A DNA stretch of 64,000 nt from an uncultured Muribaculaceae bacterium (GTDB lineage Bacteria; Bacteroidota; Bacteroidia; Bacteroidales; Muribaculaceae). The translations under genes were made by a program, and so were the position numbers. This document shows positions 53,945-63,672 of this stretch, piece after piece (the stretch's first letter is position 1; every line of letters starts with the position of its first letter). Location: the NCBI GenBank assembly GCA_958439725.1, contig CAUBWJ010000006.1, forward strand, positions 32,959-96,958. The letters run 5' to 3'. The notes beneath the pieces are model-generated. The model made no database searches. It worked only from the letters and a program-made list of their open reading frames with translations, and was not told the origin of the DNA.

Positions 53945-54655
53945 ATGGAAGAACGTTTACGTATATTATTGTGCGAAGACGACGAGAACCTGGGCATGCT
54001 CCTGAGGGAATACCTTCAGGCAAAGGGGTTCAATGCCGATCTCTTCGCCGATGGGGAAAGCGGCTACAAGGCTTTCCTCAAAGGTAAATACGACTTGTGC
54101 GTGCTTGATGTCATGATGCCCAAGAAAGACGGATTTGCATTGGCTCAGGAAATACGGACTGTAAATTCTGAGGTTCCTATCATATTCCTTACCGCAAAGT
54201 CAATCAAGGAAGATATACTTGAAGGCTTCAAGATAGGAGCTGACGACTATATTACCAAGCCTTTCTCAATGGAGGAACTGGTGTTCCGTATCGAGGCTAT
54301 CCTGCGCCGTGTCAAGGGCAAGAAAGGCAAGGAAATCACGATGTACCGTATCGGCAAGTTTACTTTCGACACCCAGAAGCAGGTGCTGATGGTGGATGAC
54401 AAGGTGACCAAGCTGACCACGAAGGAATCGGAGCTGCTTTCACTGCTGTGCGCGCACGTCAATGAAATACTTGAGCGCAACTTCGCTCTCAAGACCATCT
54501 GGATTGACGATAATTATTTCAACGCGCGTTCCATGGACGTGTACATCACCAAGCTTCGCAAACATCTTCGCGAGGATCCCTCTATAGAGATTATAAATAT
54601 CCACGGAAAGGGATATAAGCTTATCGCTCCCGAACCTGATTCGGCCGAGAAGTAA
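53945..54655 (+). CDS. OmpR/PhoB-family response regulator
   Basis: 236 residues. The receiver domain (about 5-120) has acidic pair E11/D12-13, phospho-acceptor D55 (CVLDVMMP) and K105. The winged-helix DNA-binding domain (about 140-232) has SMDVYITKLRKHL and GKGYKL. It starts 7 nt after the kinase gene and is its obvious partner. The targets are unknown. Confidence 0.95.
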   Translation: MEERLRILLCEDDENLGMLLREYLQAKGFNADLFADGESGYKAFLKGKYDLCVLDVMMPKKDGFALAQEIRTVNSEVPIIFLTAKSIKEDILEGFKIGADDYITKPFSMEELVFRIEAILRRVKGKKGKEITMYRIGKFTFDTQKQVLMVDDKVTKLTTKESELLSLLCAHVNEILERNFALKTIWIDDNYFNARSMDVYITKLRKHLREDPSIEIINIHGKGYKLIAPEPDSAEK

Positions 54656-54663
54656 AATAAAAT

Positions 54664-54726
54664 GCCACAGATTACGCAGGCCCCCGGTCACACAGACCCG
54701 AGGGCTTGCGCTGTTTGTGCTGTGGC
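54664..54726 (+). terminator. Two-part hairpin after the response regulator
   Basis: Outer GCCACAG/CTGTGGC encloses an inner eight-pair stem (GCAGGCCC with GGGCTTGC). It begins 8 nt past the stop. There is no T tract on the plus strand. Confidence 0.5.
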
Positions 54727-54811
54727 CAGTGCTCTCCAACCTTTTTTCAATGAATCCGTACCATTTTTATGGTCATAGCGAAGTCTGTGGATGCAATACC
54801 ATGTTTTTGGT

Positions 54812-54819
54812 TAAATTTG
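54812..54819 (+). promoter_or_regulatory. Probable -7 element of the DUF3737 gene
   Basis: TAAATTTG, 21 nt before the start codon. The -33 is not clear. Confidence 0.5.
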
Positions 54820-54840
54820 CATTGAAAAACATTAAAAGCA

Positions 54841-55683
54841 ATGGAAACAATCAAAGATAAGGAATTCAGCGGAGAGCGTCCGCTGTTTGAAACACATGAG
54901 ACGGAGCTGGTGAATGTGACAATCGGGACAGGTGAATCTGCTTTGAAAGAGTGCAGCAATATCGTGGCCCGGGACTGCCGTTTTGAAGGCAAGTATCCGT
55001 TCTGGCATGTAGACGGTTTCAAAATTGAAAGATGTCTTTTTACAGAAGGCGCAAGGGCCGCTCTGTGGTATTCGCGAAATGTGGAGATGAAGGATACATT
55101 GATCGAAGCCCCGAAGATGTTCCGAATGATGGACGGCATCACACTGGAGAATGTGAAGATACCTCATGCGCAGGAAACTCTCTGGGATTGCCGTAATATA
55201 AAACTCAGGAATGTGCAGGTTGAAAATGCCGATTATATTTTCATGCATTGCGAGAATGTGGATATCAAGGATTATCGACAGGATGGAAACTATTCGTTCC
55301 AGTATGTAAAGAATGCGATAATAAGAAACGCCGTGCTTAATTCCCGCGACGCACTCTGGAACACAGAGAACGTAACGGTTTATGACTCTGAAATAAATGG
55401 CGAGTTCATAGGCTGGTATTCCAAGAATCTCAAGTTGGTCAATTGCCGTATCTCGGGTACTCAGCCCCTGTGCTATATCTCGAATCTGGTGATGATTAAC
55501 TGCACAATGGCACCGGATTGTGACCGTTGCTTCGAGGACAGCGAGATTTATGCTACAATAGATTCCGAAGTGACGAGTGTTGTGAATCCCCGTACCGGTT
55601 TCATAAAGACGCATGGAATCGGAGAACTGATTGTCGACAAGAACGTGCGGAATCCTGCGGACTGTGAAATAATAACTGCCTAA
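54841..55683 (+). CDS. DUF3737 family beta-helix protein
   Basis: 280 residues built of short repeating strands (KECSNIVARDCRFEGK, RNVEMKDTLIEAP, RNIKLRNVQVENA), as expected for a right-handed parallel beta-helix. It matches the DUF3737 family (PF12541). No signal peptide is visible, so it is cytosolic. The function is unknown. It is followed at 8 nt by a PatB-like aminotransferase, and then by a MATE exporter, suggesting a small shared pathway. Confidence 0.85.
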   Translation: METIKDKEFSGERPLFETHETELVNVTIGTGESALKECSNIVARDCRFEGKYPFWHVDGFKIERCLFTEGARAALWYSRNVEMKDTLIEAPKMFRMMDGITLENVKIPHAQETLWDCRNIKLRNVQVENADYIFMHCENVDIKDYRQDGNYSFQYVKNAIIRNAVLNSRDALWNTENVTVYDSEINGEFIGWYSKNLKLVNCRISGTQPLCYISNLVMINCTMAPDCDRCFEDSEIYATIDSEVTSVVNPRTGFIKTHGIGELIVDKNVRNPADCEIITA

Positions 55684-55691
55684 GCCTTATA

Positions 55692-56861
55692 ATGAGAAAA
55701 GAGTTTGATTTCAATGCGCCTGTTGTCAGACGAGGATCAGGTTGTATGAAATGGGACGAAGCGCCGGATTCCGATGTGATACCCCTTTGGGTGGCGGATA
55801 TGGATTTCCGGACCGCCCCCAATATAATTCGTGCCCTGTCCAAACGTGTTGAGCATGGTGTATTCGGTTATACTTTTGTGGATGACGAATACTATCAGAG
55901 ACTGACGGACTGGTTCTCGTCGCGCCATGGATGGGCTTTTGACGGTGGCCAGGTGATCTATACCAGCGGGGTTGTGCCGGCGTTGTCGGCTATCATCAAG
56001 GCTTTGACCCGTCCCGGCGACGGGGTGATTGTCCAGACGCCTGTCTACAATTGCTTCTTTTCATCAATCAGAAACAACGGATGTAAAATAATTGAAAATC
56101 CACTTCTCTCCGAGGATGTGGGAGCAGGCGAGTTTACTTTCAGGATTGACTACGATGACCTTCAGGAGAAGGTGAGGCGTCAGGATGCAAGAATACTTCT
56201 CTTGTGTAACCCTCATAATCCAGCGGGGAGAGTGTGGACGGCTGAAGAACTCCGGAGAATTGCCGAAATTTGCCGCGAAGAGAATGTGACTGTTGTAAGT
56301 GATGAGATTCATTGTGAGCTTTGCATGCCTGGGTACTCATATACACCTTTTGCGACAATAGAGCCCTCTGCGATAGTTTGTACCTCGCCGTCCAAAGCAT
56401 TTAATACAGCCGGTTTACAGATTGCCAATATTGTGTGTCCGGATGAAGACACCCGTGTAAAAATTGACCGTGCAATCAACGATAATGAAGTCTGTGATGT
56501 GAATCCATTCGGAATCGTGGCGCTCAAGGCCTCATATTCACAAGAAGGAGAGGAATGGCTTTCACAGCTTATTGAATATCTGCACGGCAATTACATGATG
56601 ATGAAGACTATGCTGCAAGAAGCTGTGCCGGATTTCAAGGTAAGTAAGCTCGAAGGCACATATCTTCCCATGATTGACGTACGCGCTTATGGAATGCCGG
56701 TGGAGAATCTCGAGCGTGAGCTTCTTGAACAGGCGAAAGTCTGGGTCAATTCATCGGCAATGTATGGGTGCGAGGGCTTCCTTCGAATAAATATAGCCAC
56801 TCAACGCCAGAACCTTCGGGCCGGGATAAGCCGATTAATAGATTTCTTTATGACGGAGTGA
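55692..56861 (+). CDS. MalY/PatB family PLP-dependent C-S lyase / aminotransferase
   Basis: A 389-residue fold-type I PLP enzyme. The Schiff-base lysine is K235 in TSPSKAFNTAG. WVADMDFRTAP at the start and CNPHNPAGR are typical of the MalY/PatB group, which cleaves cystathionine or other cysteine S-conjugates. The exact substrate is not readable. Its stop codon overlaps the probable GTG start of the MATE gene. Confidence 0.9.
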   Translation: MRKEFDFNAPVVRRGSGCMKWDEAPDSDVIPLWVADMDFRTAPNIIRALSKRVEHGVFGYTFVDDEYYQRLTDWFSSRHGWAFDGGQVIYTSGVVPALSAIIKALTRPGDGVIVQTPVYNCFFSSIRNNGCKIIENPLLSEDVGAGEFTFRIDYDDLQEKVRRQDARILLLCNPHNPAGRVWTAEELRRIAEICREENVTVVSDEIHCELCMPGYSYTPFATIEPSAIVCTSPSKAFNTAGLQIANIVCPDEDTRVKIDRAINDNEVCDVNPFGIVALKASYSQEGEEWLSQLIEYLHGNYMMMKTMLQEAVPDFKVSKLEGTYLPMIDVRAYGMPVENLERELLEQAKVWVNSSAMYGCEGFLRINIATQRQNLRAGISRLIDFFMTE

Positions 56862-58327
56862 ATCTAACAGCACAAATACAATCCGGTAAACCGCTGTCGT
56901 TCGGTCAGAAACTCAAACTGACCGCAGAATTGTCGTGGCCATCCATAATGGCTCAGTTGTCAAGCATACTCATGCAGTATATTGATGCTGCTATGGTGGG
57001 ACATCTCGGAGCCGATGATAGTGCCGCCGTGGGGCTTGTATCCACAAGCCTATGGCTCTTCTGGGGGCTATGCTCGGCGGCTACTGTCGGCTTTTCGGTG
57101 CAGGTTGCGCACCGCGTGGGTGCAGCTGACTATACTCAGGCGCGGGCCATATTCCGTCAGGGCATCATAGCTTCTCTGGCATTCGGGACCATAATGGTGC
57201 TAATCGGTATTTCTATTTCCGGGATGCTTCCGCATTGGCTTGGCGGGGATGAGGTTGTATGTGGGAAAGCCTCAGTTTATTTTCTTGTTTTTGTGGCAGC
57301 TTTGCCTATACTCAGCATGAATTATCTGGGTTCGGCGATGCTTCGTGCCACGGGGAACATGCGGACTGCAGGAGCTCTGAATATAATGATGTGTGTACTT
57401 GATGTGATATTCAACTTTTTTCTGATATTTCCCGGTGTGAATCTTGAGATAGGAGGATTCGCTTTCAGAACCCCCGGAATGGGGCTCGGGGTGCTTGGCG
57501 CCGCTTTAGGAACCGTATGCGCTGAAATTGTTACGGCTGGCGCGGTGATGTGGCTTGCGTGCCGACATCAGCCTGAACTGGCAATATTCGGGAGGAAATC
57601 GGATTCGAGAAATGTCACATTGCGACACTTTATTTCCACGGGTAAAATACTTAGAAATGCGCTGAAAGTGTCGGCGCCGATGACATTGGAGCACGGGGTG
57701 ATATGCGGGGCGCAAATAATGGTTACGGTAATAGTGGCGCCTTTGGGCGTATTTGCAATAGCGGCCAATTCTTTTGCAGTCACGGCAGAGGCATTGTGTT
57801 ATATGCCGGGTTATGGCATAGCTGATGCAGCCACAACCCTTGTGGGGCAAAGTTTCGGTGCCAAACGCAAGGACCTTGCGCGTCAGTTCGGATATATAAC
57901 CGTCGGGCTTGGAATGTTTGTTATGACGCTCATGGGAGCCGTGATGTGGCTTTTCGCCCCGGAGGTTATGAGGATGTTCACCCCTGTGGACGGGATAGTG
58001 GATCTGGGTGTTGAAGCATTGCGTATCGAGGCATGGGCCGAGCCTATGTTTGCCGCCTCAATAGTAGCATACGGAGTGATGGTGGGTGTCGGCGACACTC
58101 TCATTCCGGCATCGATGAACTTTCTAAGTATCTGGCTTGTCAGACTTCCTATCGCAGCCGTTCTCGCGCCCGTAATGGGACTGCGTGGAGTCTGGATTGC
58201 GATGTGTGTGGAGCTCTGTATAAGAGGCTTTATCTTTCTATGGCGACTTATTTCAGGTGCGTGGATAAAACATGGGCTCGACACTGCGTCGGAGTTGGCT
58301 CCTTCGCAGGTCGAACCCAACATTTAA
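56858..58327 (+). CDS. MATE family efflux transporter
   Basis: 489 residues if begun at the GTG at 56858, which overlaps the patB-like stop (GTGA). No ATG lies between there and the first membrane helix, and the upstream ATG lies far inside the previous gene. Twelve spans are in two halves, with the typical PSIMAQLSSILMQYIDAAMVG at the start. It uses Na+ or H+ to export compounds. Its substrate may be linked to the PatB/DUF3737 genes. Confidence 0.85.
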   Translation: MNLTAQIQSGKPLSFGQKLKLTAELSWPSIMAQLSSILMQYIDAAMVGHLGADDSAAVGLVSTSLWLFWGLCSAATVGFSVQVAHRVGAADYTQARAIFRQGIIASLAFGTIMVLIGISISGMLPHWLGGDEVVCGKASVYFLVFVAALPILSMNYLGSAMLRATGNMRTAGALNIMMCVLDVIFNFFLIFPGVNLEIGGFAFRTPGMGLGVLGAALGTVCAEIVTAGAVMWLACRHQPELAIFGRKSDSRNVTLRHFISTGKILRNALKVSAPMTLEHGVICGAQIMVTVIVAPLGVFAIAANSFAVTAEALCYMPGYGIADAATTLVGQSFGAKRKDLARQFGYITVGLGMFVMTLMGAVMWLFAPEVMRMFTPVDGIVDLGVEALRIEAWAEPMFAASIVAYGVMVGVGDTLIPASMNFLSIWLVRLPIAAVLAPVMGLRGVWIAMCVELCIRGFIFLWRLISGAWIKHGLDTASELAPSQVEPNI

Positions 58328-58346
58328 GGTTTTATTCTACTTCAGT

Positions 58347-59210
58347 TTATTTCAGCATAAGCCGTTTAAGAACCACTACGGTCTTACCGGCAGCATCGGT
58401 GAAGAAGATTATATCTTTATTGCCTGTGGCAGCAACTTTTTTAGCGGATTCAAGCGCTTTGAGGAAAGCCTGTTCAGTTTCCATATCCGGGCACATCATA
58501 CGCGTGGTGGCCAGATTGGCAAATTCAATGGAATTCTGGACATCGGGATTAAGCCGGATCTCGCCGTTGAGAATATTGCAACCGGCATTGCCATGAATCT
58601 TAAGCTCAGGAATGTCTATTACTATTTTCATTTCGGAATCCTGCGGAACGGGAGTGTTGCCTATTTTCTGGACAGCCCACGCTCCATTTACAAAATCGAG
58701 GTCGGATTTGCGAAGAATCATCGTGGTAGCACCCGCCCCGTTCTTTAAATAAAGAAGGTAATCGGAGCCTACTTTTTCGATGGTATAGGACTCAACTGTG
58801 TTCAGCGCCATATTGAAGCCCATTTCGTATGGGGCATCGTTGCACATCATCATAGTGGAGATAAGCTCACCGGTCGATTTCATTTTACCGCCGGGGGTAA
58901 CAGCAAATTCTCCATTCAGGGTGTTACAGCCGTTGTTGGCGTAACATTTTACCATGAACGGATTGGTGGAATCCTCATCGAAAACTATATATGGACGATT
59001 TTCGCCAGTTACATGCTGATCGCCAACCTGCGAGGCCATCCATTCACCATAAAAAACCTTCTGAATTGTACCTTCGGTCTGTTCCACAGTCTGCGTTTTG
59101 ACTACGCCGACGGTGGGAGTGGTCGGGGTTACCTTTTGCGTTTTACATGCGCTCATGGCTAAAATGACAGATGCAGTTGTCAGTAGACAAACGGAAAATT
59201 TCATTTTCAT
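58347..59210 (-). CDS. META-domain lipoprotein (HslJ-like, two domains)
   Basis: 287 residues with a lipobox at LAMSAC (Cys about 22). Two META domains follow: about 50-165 (YANNGCNTLNGEFAV, STMMMCND) and about 175-285 (HGNAGCNILNGEIRL, TTRMMCPD). The paired GCN..NG and MMC motifs are the META signature. A role in envelope stress is often proposed for this family and is not shown here. It lies convergent to the MATE gene. Confidence 0.9.
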   Translation of the reverse strand: MKMKFSVCLLTTASVILAMSACKTQKVTPTTPTVGVVKTQTVEQTEGTIQKVFYGEWMASQVGDQHVTGENRPYIVFDEDSTNPFMVKCYANNGCNTLNGEFAVTPGGKMKSTGELISTMMMCNDAPYEMGFNMALNTVESYTIEKVGSDYLLYLKNGAGATTMILRKSDLDFVNGAWAVQKIGNTPVPQDSEMKIVIDIPELKIHGNAGCNILNGEIRLNPDVQNSIEFANLATTRMMCPDMETEQAFLKALESAKKVAATGNKDIIFFTDAAGKTVVVLKRLMLK

Positions 59211-59299
59211 TGGATAATCGTAAGTTATATATTTATAATGTTTGAATGGCGTAATTGTTCATTGATTCTTTAATAAAGATAATGCGGCAAAAAGGAGAG

Positions 59300-59307
59300 C
59301 AAAGATA
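59300..59307 (-). promoter_or_regulatory. Possible -7 element of the META lipoprotein gene
   Basis: The minus strand reads TATCTTTG, about 90 nt upstream of the start. The -33 is not clear. Confidence 0.4.
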
Positions 59308-59341
59308 AGTAAATTATCGGGGGCCGTAAGTGGAAAATCAG

Positions 59342-59349
59342 TAAATTTG
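59342..59349 (+). promoter_or_regulatory. Probable -7 element of the chromate transporter operon
   Basis: TAAATTTG, 16 nt before the start codon. The -33 is weak. Confidence 0.5.
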
Positions 59350-59365
59350 CAAAAAAATCGCACGG

Positions 59366-59953
59366 ATGAGCACAAGTCTTATTCAACTTTTCGTTACTTT
59401 TTTCAAAATAGGCGCCTTCACATTCGGTGGCGGATGGGCCATGATTTCTATTATCGAGAAGGAGATAGTAGATAAACACAAATGGATAGACCGAGAGGAT
59501 TTCCTTGATTTGCTTGCTGTTGCCCAATCTCTTCCGGGAATTCTTGCTGTAAACATCGCTGTTTCGGTAGGGGATAAGGTGAGAGGAGTAAAAGGAAGCA
59601 TGGCGGCGGCTGCGGGAACTATTCTCCCGTCGTTCCTTATGATTCTTGCCATAGCTATATTTCTTACTCCCGAGACTATTAAAAACAACGAGACCCTTAC
59701 GGCGATATTCCGTGGCATAAGACCGGCAGTTGTCGCCCTTATAGTGGCCCCTGTCATTTCATCGGCGCGATCGGCTCGTCTGAACCGGATAACAATCTGG
59801 ATACCGATAGCAGTCGCGCTGCTGATATGGAGCAAGCTTCCTGTGGTGTCCAATCCTATTTTATATATAGTGCTCGGAGCGGCGGGAGGAATCGCCGTGT
59901 TCAATTATCATTTAAGAAAAGAAAATCGAAGAAAGGAGGGTGCTGAGACATGA
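59366..59953 (+). CDS. Chromate transporter, short form, first subunit
   Basis: A 195-residue CHR-family membrane protein. FKIGAFTFGGGWAMIS opens the first helix pair and the SLPGILAVNIAVSVGD motif follows. It belongs to the short-chain type that works as a pair. Its stop overlaps the second subunit start by 4 nt (ATGA). The family exports chromate, but in gut anaerobes the natural substrate may be another oxyanion. Confidence 0.9.
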   Translation: MSTSLIQLFVTFFKIGAFTFGGGWAMISIIEKEIVDKHKWIDREDFLDLLAVAQSLPGILAVNIAVSVGDKVRGVKGSMAAAAGTILPSFLMILAIAIFLTPETIKNNETLTAIFRGIRPAVVALIVAPVISSARSARLNRITIWIPIAVALLIWSKLPVVSNPILYIVLGAAGGIAVFNYHLRKENRRKEGAET

Positions 59954-60519
59954 TTTATCTGAAACTTGCATGGGCATACTTTAAGATAGGACTGTTCGGT
60001 TTCGGCGGCGGCTATGCCATGCTTTCGCTGATAGAAAGAATAATAGTGGGAAGCGGGTGGCTTTCCGAGCAGATGTTTACGGATATAGTTGCCATATCCC
60101 AGATGACACCGGGGCCTATAGGCATCAATTCGGCGACTTATATAGGATATGTGGTTCCGGGTGTTGACAATCCGGCCTTCTCCAATCCTTTTTGGGGAAT
60201 ATTGGGCTCCATAATGTGTACGCTGGTTGTTGTGGTGCCGTCTTATATCCTTACACTTTATGCGAGCCATTTCATAAGGCGGCACAAAGAGAGTGCAATA
60301 ATAAAAGGAGCGTTCTCTGGTTTGAGGCCGGTGATTGTGGGCATGATTGCTTCGGCTGCATTGCTGCTGATGAACCGAGCCAATTTCGGAACTGAAGAAA
60401 CGGATGTGGTGATAAGCATATTGATTTGTGTGGCTGCATTCATTGGAGTGTATTTTGTCAAAATACATCCTATTCTGATAATTATTGCGGCAGGTGTAAT
60501 AGGCTTTCTTGTTTTCTAA
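59950..60519 (+). CDS. Chromate transporter, short form, second subunit
   Basis: A 189-residue CHR-family protein with FKIGLFGFGGGYAML and MTPGPIGINSATYIGY. It is a partner of the preceding gene, coupled by a 4-nt overlap. It is probably inserted in opposite membrane orientation, as in other short CHR pairs. folC follows 10 nt later. Confidence 0.9.
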   Translation: MIYLKLAWAYFKIGLFGFGGGYAMLSLIERIIVGSGWLSEQMFTDIVAISQMTPGPIGINSATYIGYVVPGVDNPAFSNPFWGILGSIMCTLVVVVPSYILTLYASHFIRRHKESAIIKGAFSGLRPVIVGMIASAALLLMNRANFGTEETDVVISILICVAAFIGVYFVKIHPILIIIAAGVIGFLVF

Positions 60520-60520
60520 A

Positions 60521-60526
60521 GAGGAG
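60521..60526 (+). promoter_or_regulatory. Shine-Dalgarno-like site of folC
   Basis: GAGGAG (within AAAGAGGAGATT) ends 3 nt before the ATG at 60530. Such a strong match is rare in this window and supports that start over an ATG at 60509. Confidence 0.5.
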
Positions 60527-60529
60527 ATT

Positions 60530-61843
60530 ATGGACTTCGGAAATTTAAAATATAAGGAAACGCTGGAGTTTCTTTATAGTCAGCTGCCGGCGTTTGAGCG
60601 CGACGGGAGCTCGGCATATAAACCCGGATTGGAGCGAGTGAGCGCACTTGAAGCGGCTTTCGGCAATCCACATGATGGGTTTGCTTCAATTCATATTGCC
60701 GGTACAAACGGGAAAGGCTCGACAGCCCATACCTTGGCGGCTGTGCTTCAATCGGCCGGCTACACAACGGGCCTCTTTACATCGCCTCATCTTGTCGATT
60801 TCCGTGAACGTATAAGAGTAAACGGAGAGATGATTACCGAAGATGAGGTGGTGGAGTTTGTGGAACGTTATAAATCAATGAATTTAAGCTTACATCCTTC
60901 ATTCTTCGAGCTCACTACAACTATGGCTTTTGATTTCTTCCGTAAAAGAAACGTGGATATTGCCGTAGTAGAAACCGGACTCGGGGGAAGGCTGGACAGT
61001 ACAAATATCATTACTCCTGTATTGAGCGTAATAACGAATATTTCGCTTGACCATACTTCTTTCCTTGGAGACACCCGCGCGGAGATAGCCGGAGAAAAAG
61101 CCGGTATAATTAAGCCGGGGGTTCCCGTTGTGATCGGAGAAAAGGATGCGGAGACCTATCCGGTGTTTGCCGGAAAGGCGTCGGAGACGGGTTCTAAGAT
61201 TATCTTTGCCGATGACGCCGTAGCTTTATCCTGCGGCTTTGGTGATGATGGTGCTCCTGTTTATCACACCGATATATTGGGAGATGTGAAAGGTGAATTA
61301 CGGGGAGATTATCAGCGGAAAAACGCGGCCACAGTGTTCTGCGCTATCGAGGAGCTGAAAAGAAAGGGTTATGAGATATCGGCTGATAATGTTCGGACCG
61401 GTTTTTCAAACGTCTGTGAGCTGACCGGCCTTATGGGCAGGTGGATGAAGATAAATGATAGACCTTTGACAATATGTGATACCGGCCACAATACCGGCGG
61501 CTGGACATGGCTTGTGCCTCAAATAGAGAGAATGCCCGGAAAGAAGAATATGGTAATCGGTTTCGTGGACGATAAAGATGTGAAAGGTATTCTTGAAATG
61601 ATCAGGAAGGGTATAAGCAATTATCGCCTTTTCTTTTCCCAACCCGATAACCACAGGGCGTTAGCCTCGGAGGAACTCAAGAGAATCGCAAATGAGTATG
61701 GAATGGAAGGTGAGACTTTCGCAACTGTGGATGAGGCCTACGAAAAAGCCCTTGCCTCAGCTGGCAAGGGCGATTCGGTTTACGTTGGCGGAAGCAGTTA
61801 TGTAGTTGCTGACTTCCTTTCCGGTTTGCGTAAAAAAGGTTGA
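60530..61843 (+). CDS. folC: Folylpolyglutamate synthase / dihydrofolate synthase
   Basis: 437 residues from the ATG at 60530. The Mur-ligase-like ATPase has the P-loop GTNGKGST, then LFTSPHLVDFRERI and ETGLGGRLDSTNI. The C-terminal domain has DTGHNTGGW. It adds glutamate to dihydropteroate or folates. It lies 10 nt after the chromate transporter pair and is likely co-transcribed with it, with no functional link apparent. Confidence 0.95.
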   Translation: MDFGNLKYKETLEFLYSQLPAFERDGSSAYKPGLERVSALEAAFGNPHDGFASIHIAGTNGKGSTAHTLAAVLQSAGYTTGLFTSPHLVDFRERIRVNGEMITEDEVVEFVERYKSMNLSLHPSFFELTTTMAFDFFRKRNVDIAVVETGLGGRLDSTNIITPVLSVITNISLDHTSFLGDTRAEIAGEKAGIIKPGVPVVIGEKDAETYPVFAGKASETGSKIIFADDAVALSCGFGDDGAPVYHTDILGDVKGELRGDYQRKNAATVFCAIEELKRKGYEISADNVRTGFSNVCELTGLMGRWMKINDRPLTICDTGHNTGGWTWLVPQIERMPGKKNMVIGFVDDKDVKGILEMIRKGISNYRLFFSQPDNHRALASEELKRIANEYGMEGETFATVDEAYEKALASAGKGDSVYVGGSSYVVADFLSGLRKKG

Positions 61844-61856
61844 TGCTTCAGCTCTT

Positions 61857-62231
61857 TTATTTTGAAGCGATAGTTTCAATCTCAACCAGAACCTGCTTGG
61901 GAAGATCCTTTACGGCAACCGCAGAGCGAGCAGGGAAAGGAGCGGTGAAGTTCTCGGCATAAACCTCGTTCATGGGGACAAAGTTGTTCATGTCGGAAAG
62001 GAAGACGGTGGTTTTAACCACATTGTCGAAAGTCATTCCTGCTTCAGCCAGAATTGCCTTGATGTTGGCGATAGACTGGGCTGTCTGAGCCTTTATGCCT
62101 TCGGGAATCGTGCCATCAGCGGGATTAACGGGAATCTGACCTGAAATAAAGAGAAGATTTCCTGTAGAGATAGCCTGGCTGTAGGGTCCGATGGCTGCGG
62201 GAGCGTTTGAAGTTGAAATCTGGGTTTTCAT
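61857..62231 (-). CDS. ridA: RidA family reactive-intermediate deaminase
   Basis: A 124-residue trimeric enzyme hydrolysing 2-aminoacrylate and related enamines. It has AIGPYSQAI near the N-terminus, ISGQIPVNP, and the active-site Arg in FPARSAVAV, with the terminal VEIETIA. It lies 35 nt downstream of the YihY gene, probably in one transcript, and convergent to folC. Confidence 0.95.
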   Translation of the reverse strand: MKTQISTSNAPAAIGPYSQAISTGNLLFISGQIPVNPADGTIPEGIKAQTAQSIANIKAILAEAGMTFDNVVKTTVFLSDMNNFVPMNEVYAENFTAPFPARSAVAVKDLPKQVLVEIETIASK

Positions 62232-62266
62232 TGTCGTGGTAATGTTGTTGGTTAATTGTATTATTG

Positions 62267-63658
62267 TTATTGAGGATTATACTTGGGGATTTTGATATCA
62301 AGAATTCCGGTGTTATGGAGATCCTTTGACATGGATTCAGTTATGGAATCACTTATTTTTATGGCTTCGGGGAAACGAGAGGAGAAATCGGGGATGAAGT
62401 CATTACAGCCTGTGTGCTGCAATCTCTCTATGATTCCGGCGATGGTGAGGGTGGAGGTATCGACCGCAGGCTGAACCGGCAATTCAGATTCTCTGCATCC
62501 GTTTTTCTCTATGTGACATATCAGCCCTACTTTGCTGAGCCTGGCAATAGTCTCAATGACCAGACGCTGTGGCAAGCCGTAATCAGATGCAATCTGACGG
62601 GCATCGAGCGGGGGAAGATTATCAATGAATCTATGAGCTATTATGGCCATTATGGCTATGGTTACTTTACGACGGTAAGACAGCGAGATGTTTGAGATGT
62701 CAATTCCGAAATTAAAGTATCCGATATTCTGCGAGGCATAACAAAGCAGGCAGCCCACAAGGGTTATAAGCCATGTCAGCTGAATCCATAGAAGAAGAAG
62801 GGGAAGGAAAGAGAAACTGCCGTAAATTGCATTATATTTGGCAACATACAGCTGTCCGCTCAGAAAGAGCCATTGGATGACTCCGTAGGCGGTTCCGACA
62901 ATTATACCGGCAACAAGAGCATTGGGGAATTTAACTTTGGTGTTGGGAATGAGGAGGTAGGTTCCGGTAAAGAACAGCCAGCTGAGTATGATGCTGATCG
63001 AATCCATAAGAAATGATTCGAATGTGCCATGAAGAAGATCCGGGAAAATGGCCTTCAGGGTAGTGGACATGACAATTGTGATACCGCTTCCGCAAATCAT
63101 GAGAATGGGCAGCACAATCATCACTGCAAGATAATCTGTGGCCTTACGCCAGATGGAGCGGCCGTGGATTATATTCCAGATGCGGTTGAATGAATCCTCT
63201 ACACTGCTCAGAAGGGATATCAATGTCCAGAGAAGAAATACAAAGCCTACACCAAGGAAAATACCTTCGGAAGCCTGAGAAAGACAGCTGTCTACAAAGT
63301 TGAATGCAGTGTTGAGGGCATAAGCCTGTGCCGGGAAAGAGTGGAGAAGCTGGTCCTTAAGCACATTCTGAAATCCGAATCCACGCCCAATGGCGAAGAG
63401 GATAGCGAGTGCCGGAACAATAGCCAACAGGGTACGGTATGTGAGGGCGCATGCGGTAGACTGGATGTCGCGGTCAAGGAATGACCTGATAACGATGTTC
63501 AATGTCTTTACGATGGAGACTTTCCAGTCTTTTCGGGTATCGCGCCATACGCCTGAAGAACAATACTCCCACCATACGAGAACATTCGCCTGGATTTTCT
63601 GAAAAAAATTCAGCGACTTCTGTTCTGCTTTGGTTTTGGATTGTTCCGACTCCATCAT
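62267..63658 (-). CDS. YihY/BrkB family inner-membrane protein with C-terminal winged-helix-like region
   Basis: 463 residues. About six membrane spans lie between 85 and 340; AYGVIQWLFLSGQLYVAKYNAIYGSF is typical (cut here). The cytosolic C-terminal part (about 345-463) has a helical segment (DYGLPQRLVIETIARLSKVGLI) that looks like a winged helix. The old ribonuclease BN label does not apply to this family. The true function is unknown. It has its own promoter. Confidence 0.88.
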   Translation of the reverse strand: MMESEQSKTKAEQKSLNFFQKIQANVLVWWEYCSSGVWRDTRKDWKVSIVKTLNIVIRSFLDRDIQSTACALTYRTLLAIVPALAILFAIGRGFGFQNVLKDQLLHSFPAQAYALNTAFNFVDSCLSQASEGIFLGVGFVFLLWTLISLLSSVEDSFNRIWNIIHGRSIWRKATDYLAVMIVLPILMICGSGITIVMSTTLKAIFPDLLHGTFESFLMDSISIILSWLFFTGTYLLIPNTKVKFPNALVAGIIVGTAYGVIQWLFLSGQLYVAKYNAIYGSFSFLPLLLLWIQLTWLITLVGCLLCYASQNIGYFNFGIDISNISLSYRRKVTIAIMAIIAHRFIDNLPPLDARQIASDYGLPQRLVIETIARLSKVGLICHIEKNGCRESELPVQPAVDTSTLTIAGIIERLQHTGCNDFIPDFSSRFPEAIKISDSITESMSKDLHNTGILDIKIPKYNPQ

Positions 63659-63672
63659 AAACTAATCTGATG

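Noticed and set aside
59366..60519. Chromate transporter split by mutation
   Set aside because: Short CHR proteins normally come as adjacent pairs; the ATGA overlap and both complete N-termini fit that form.
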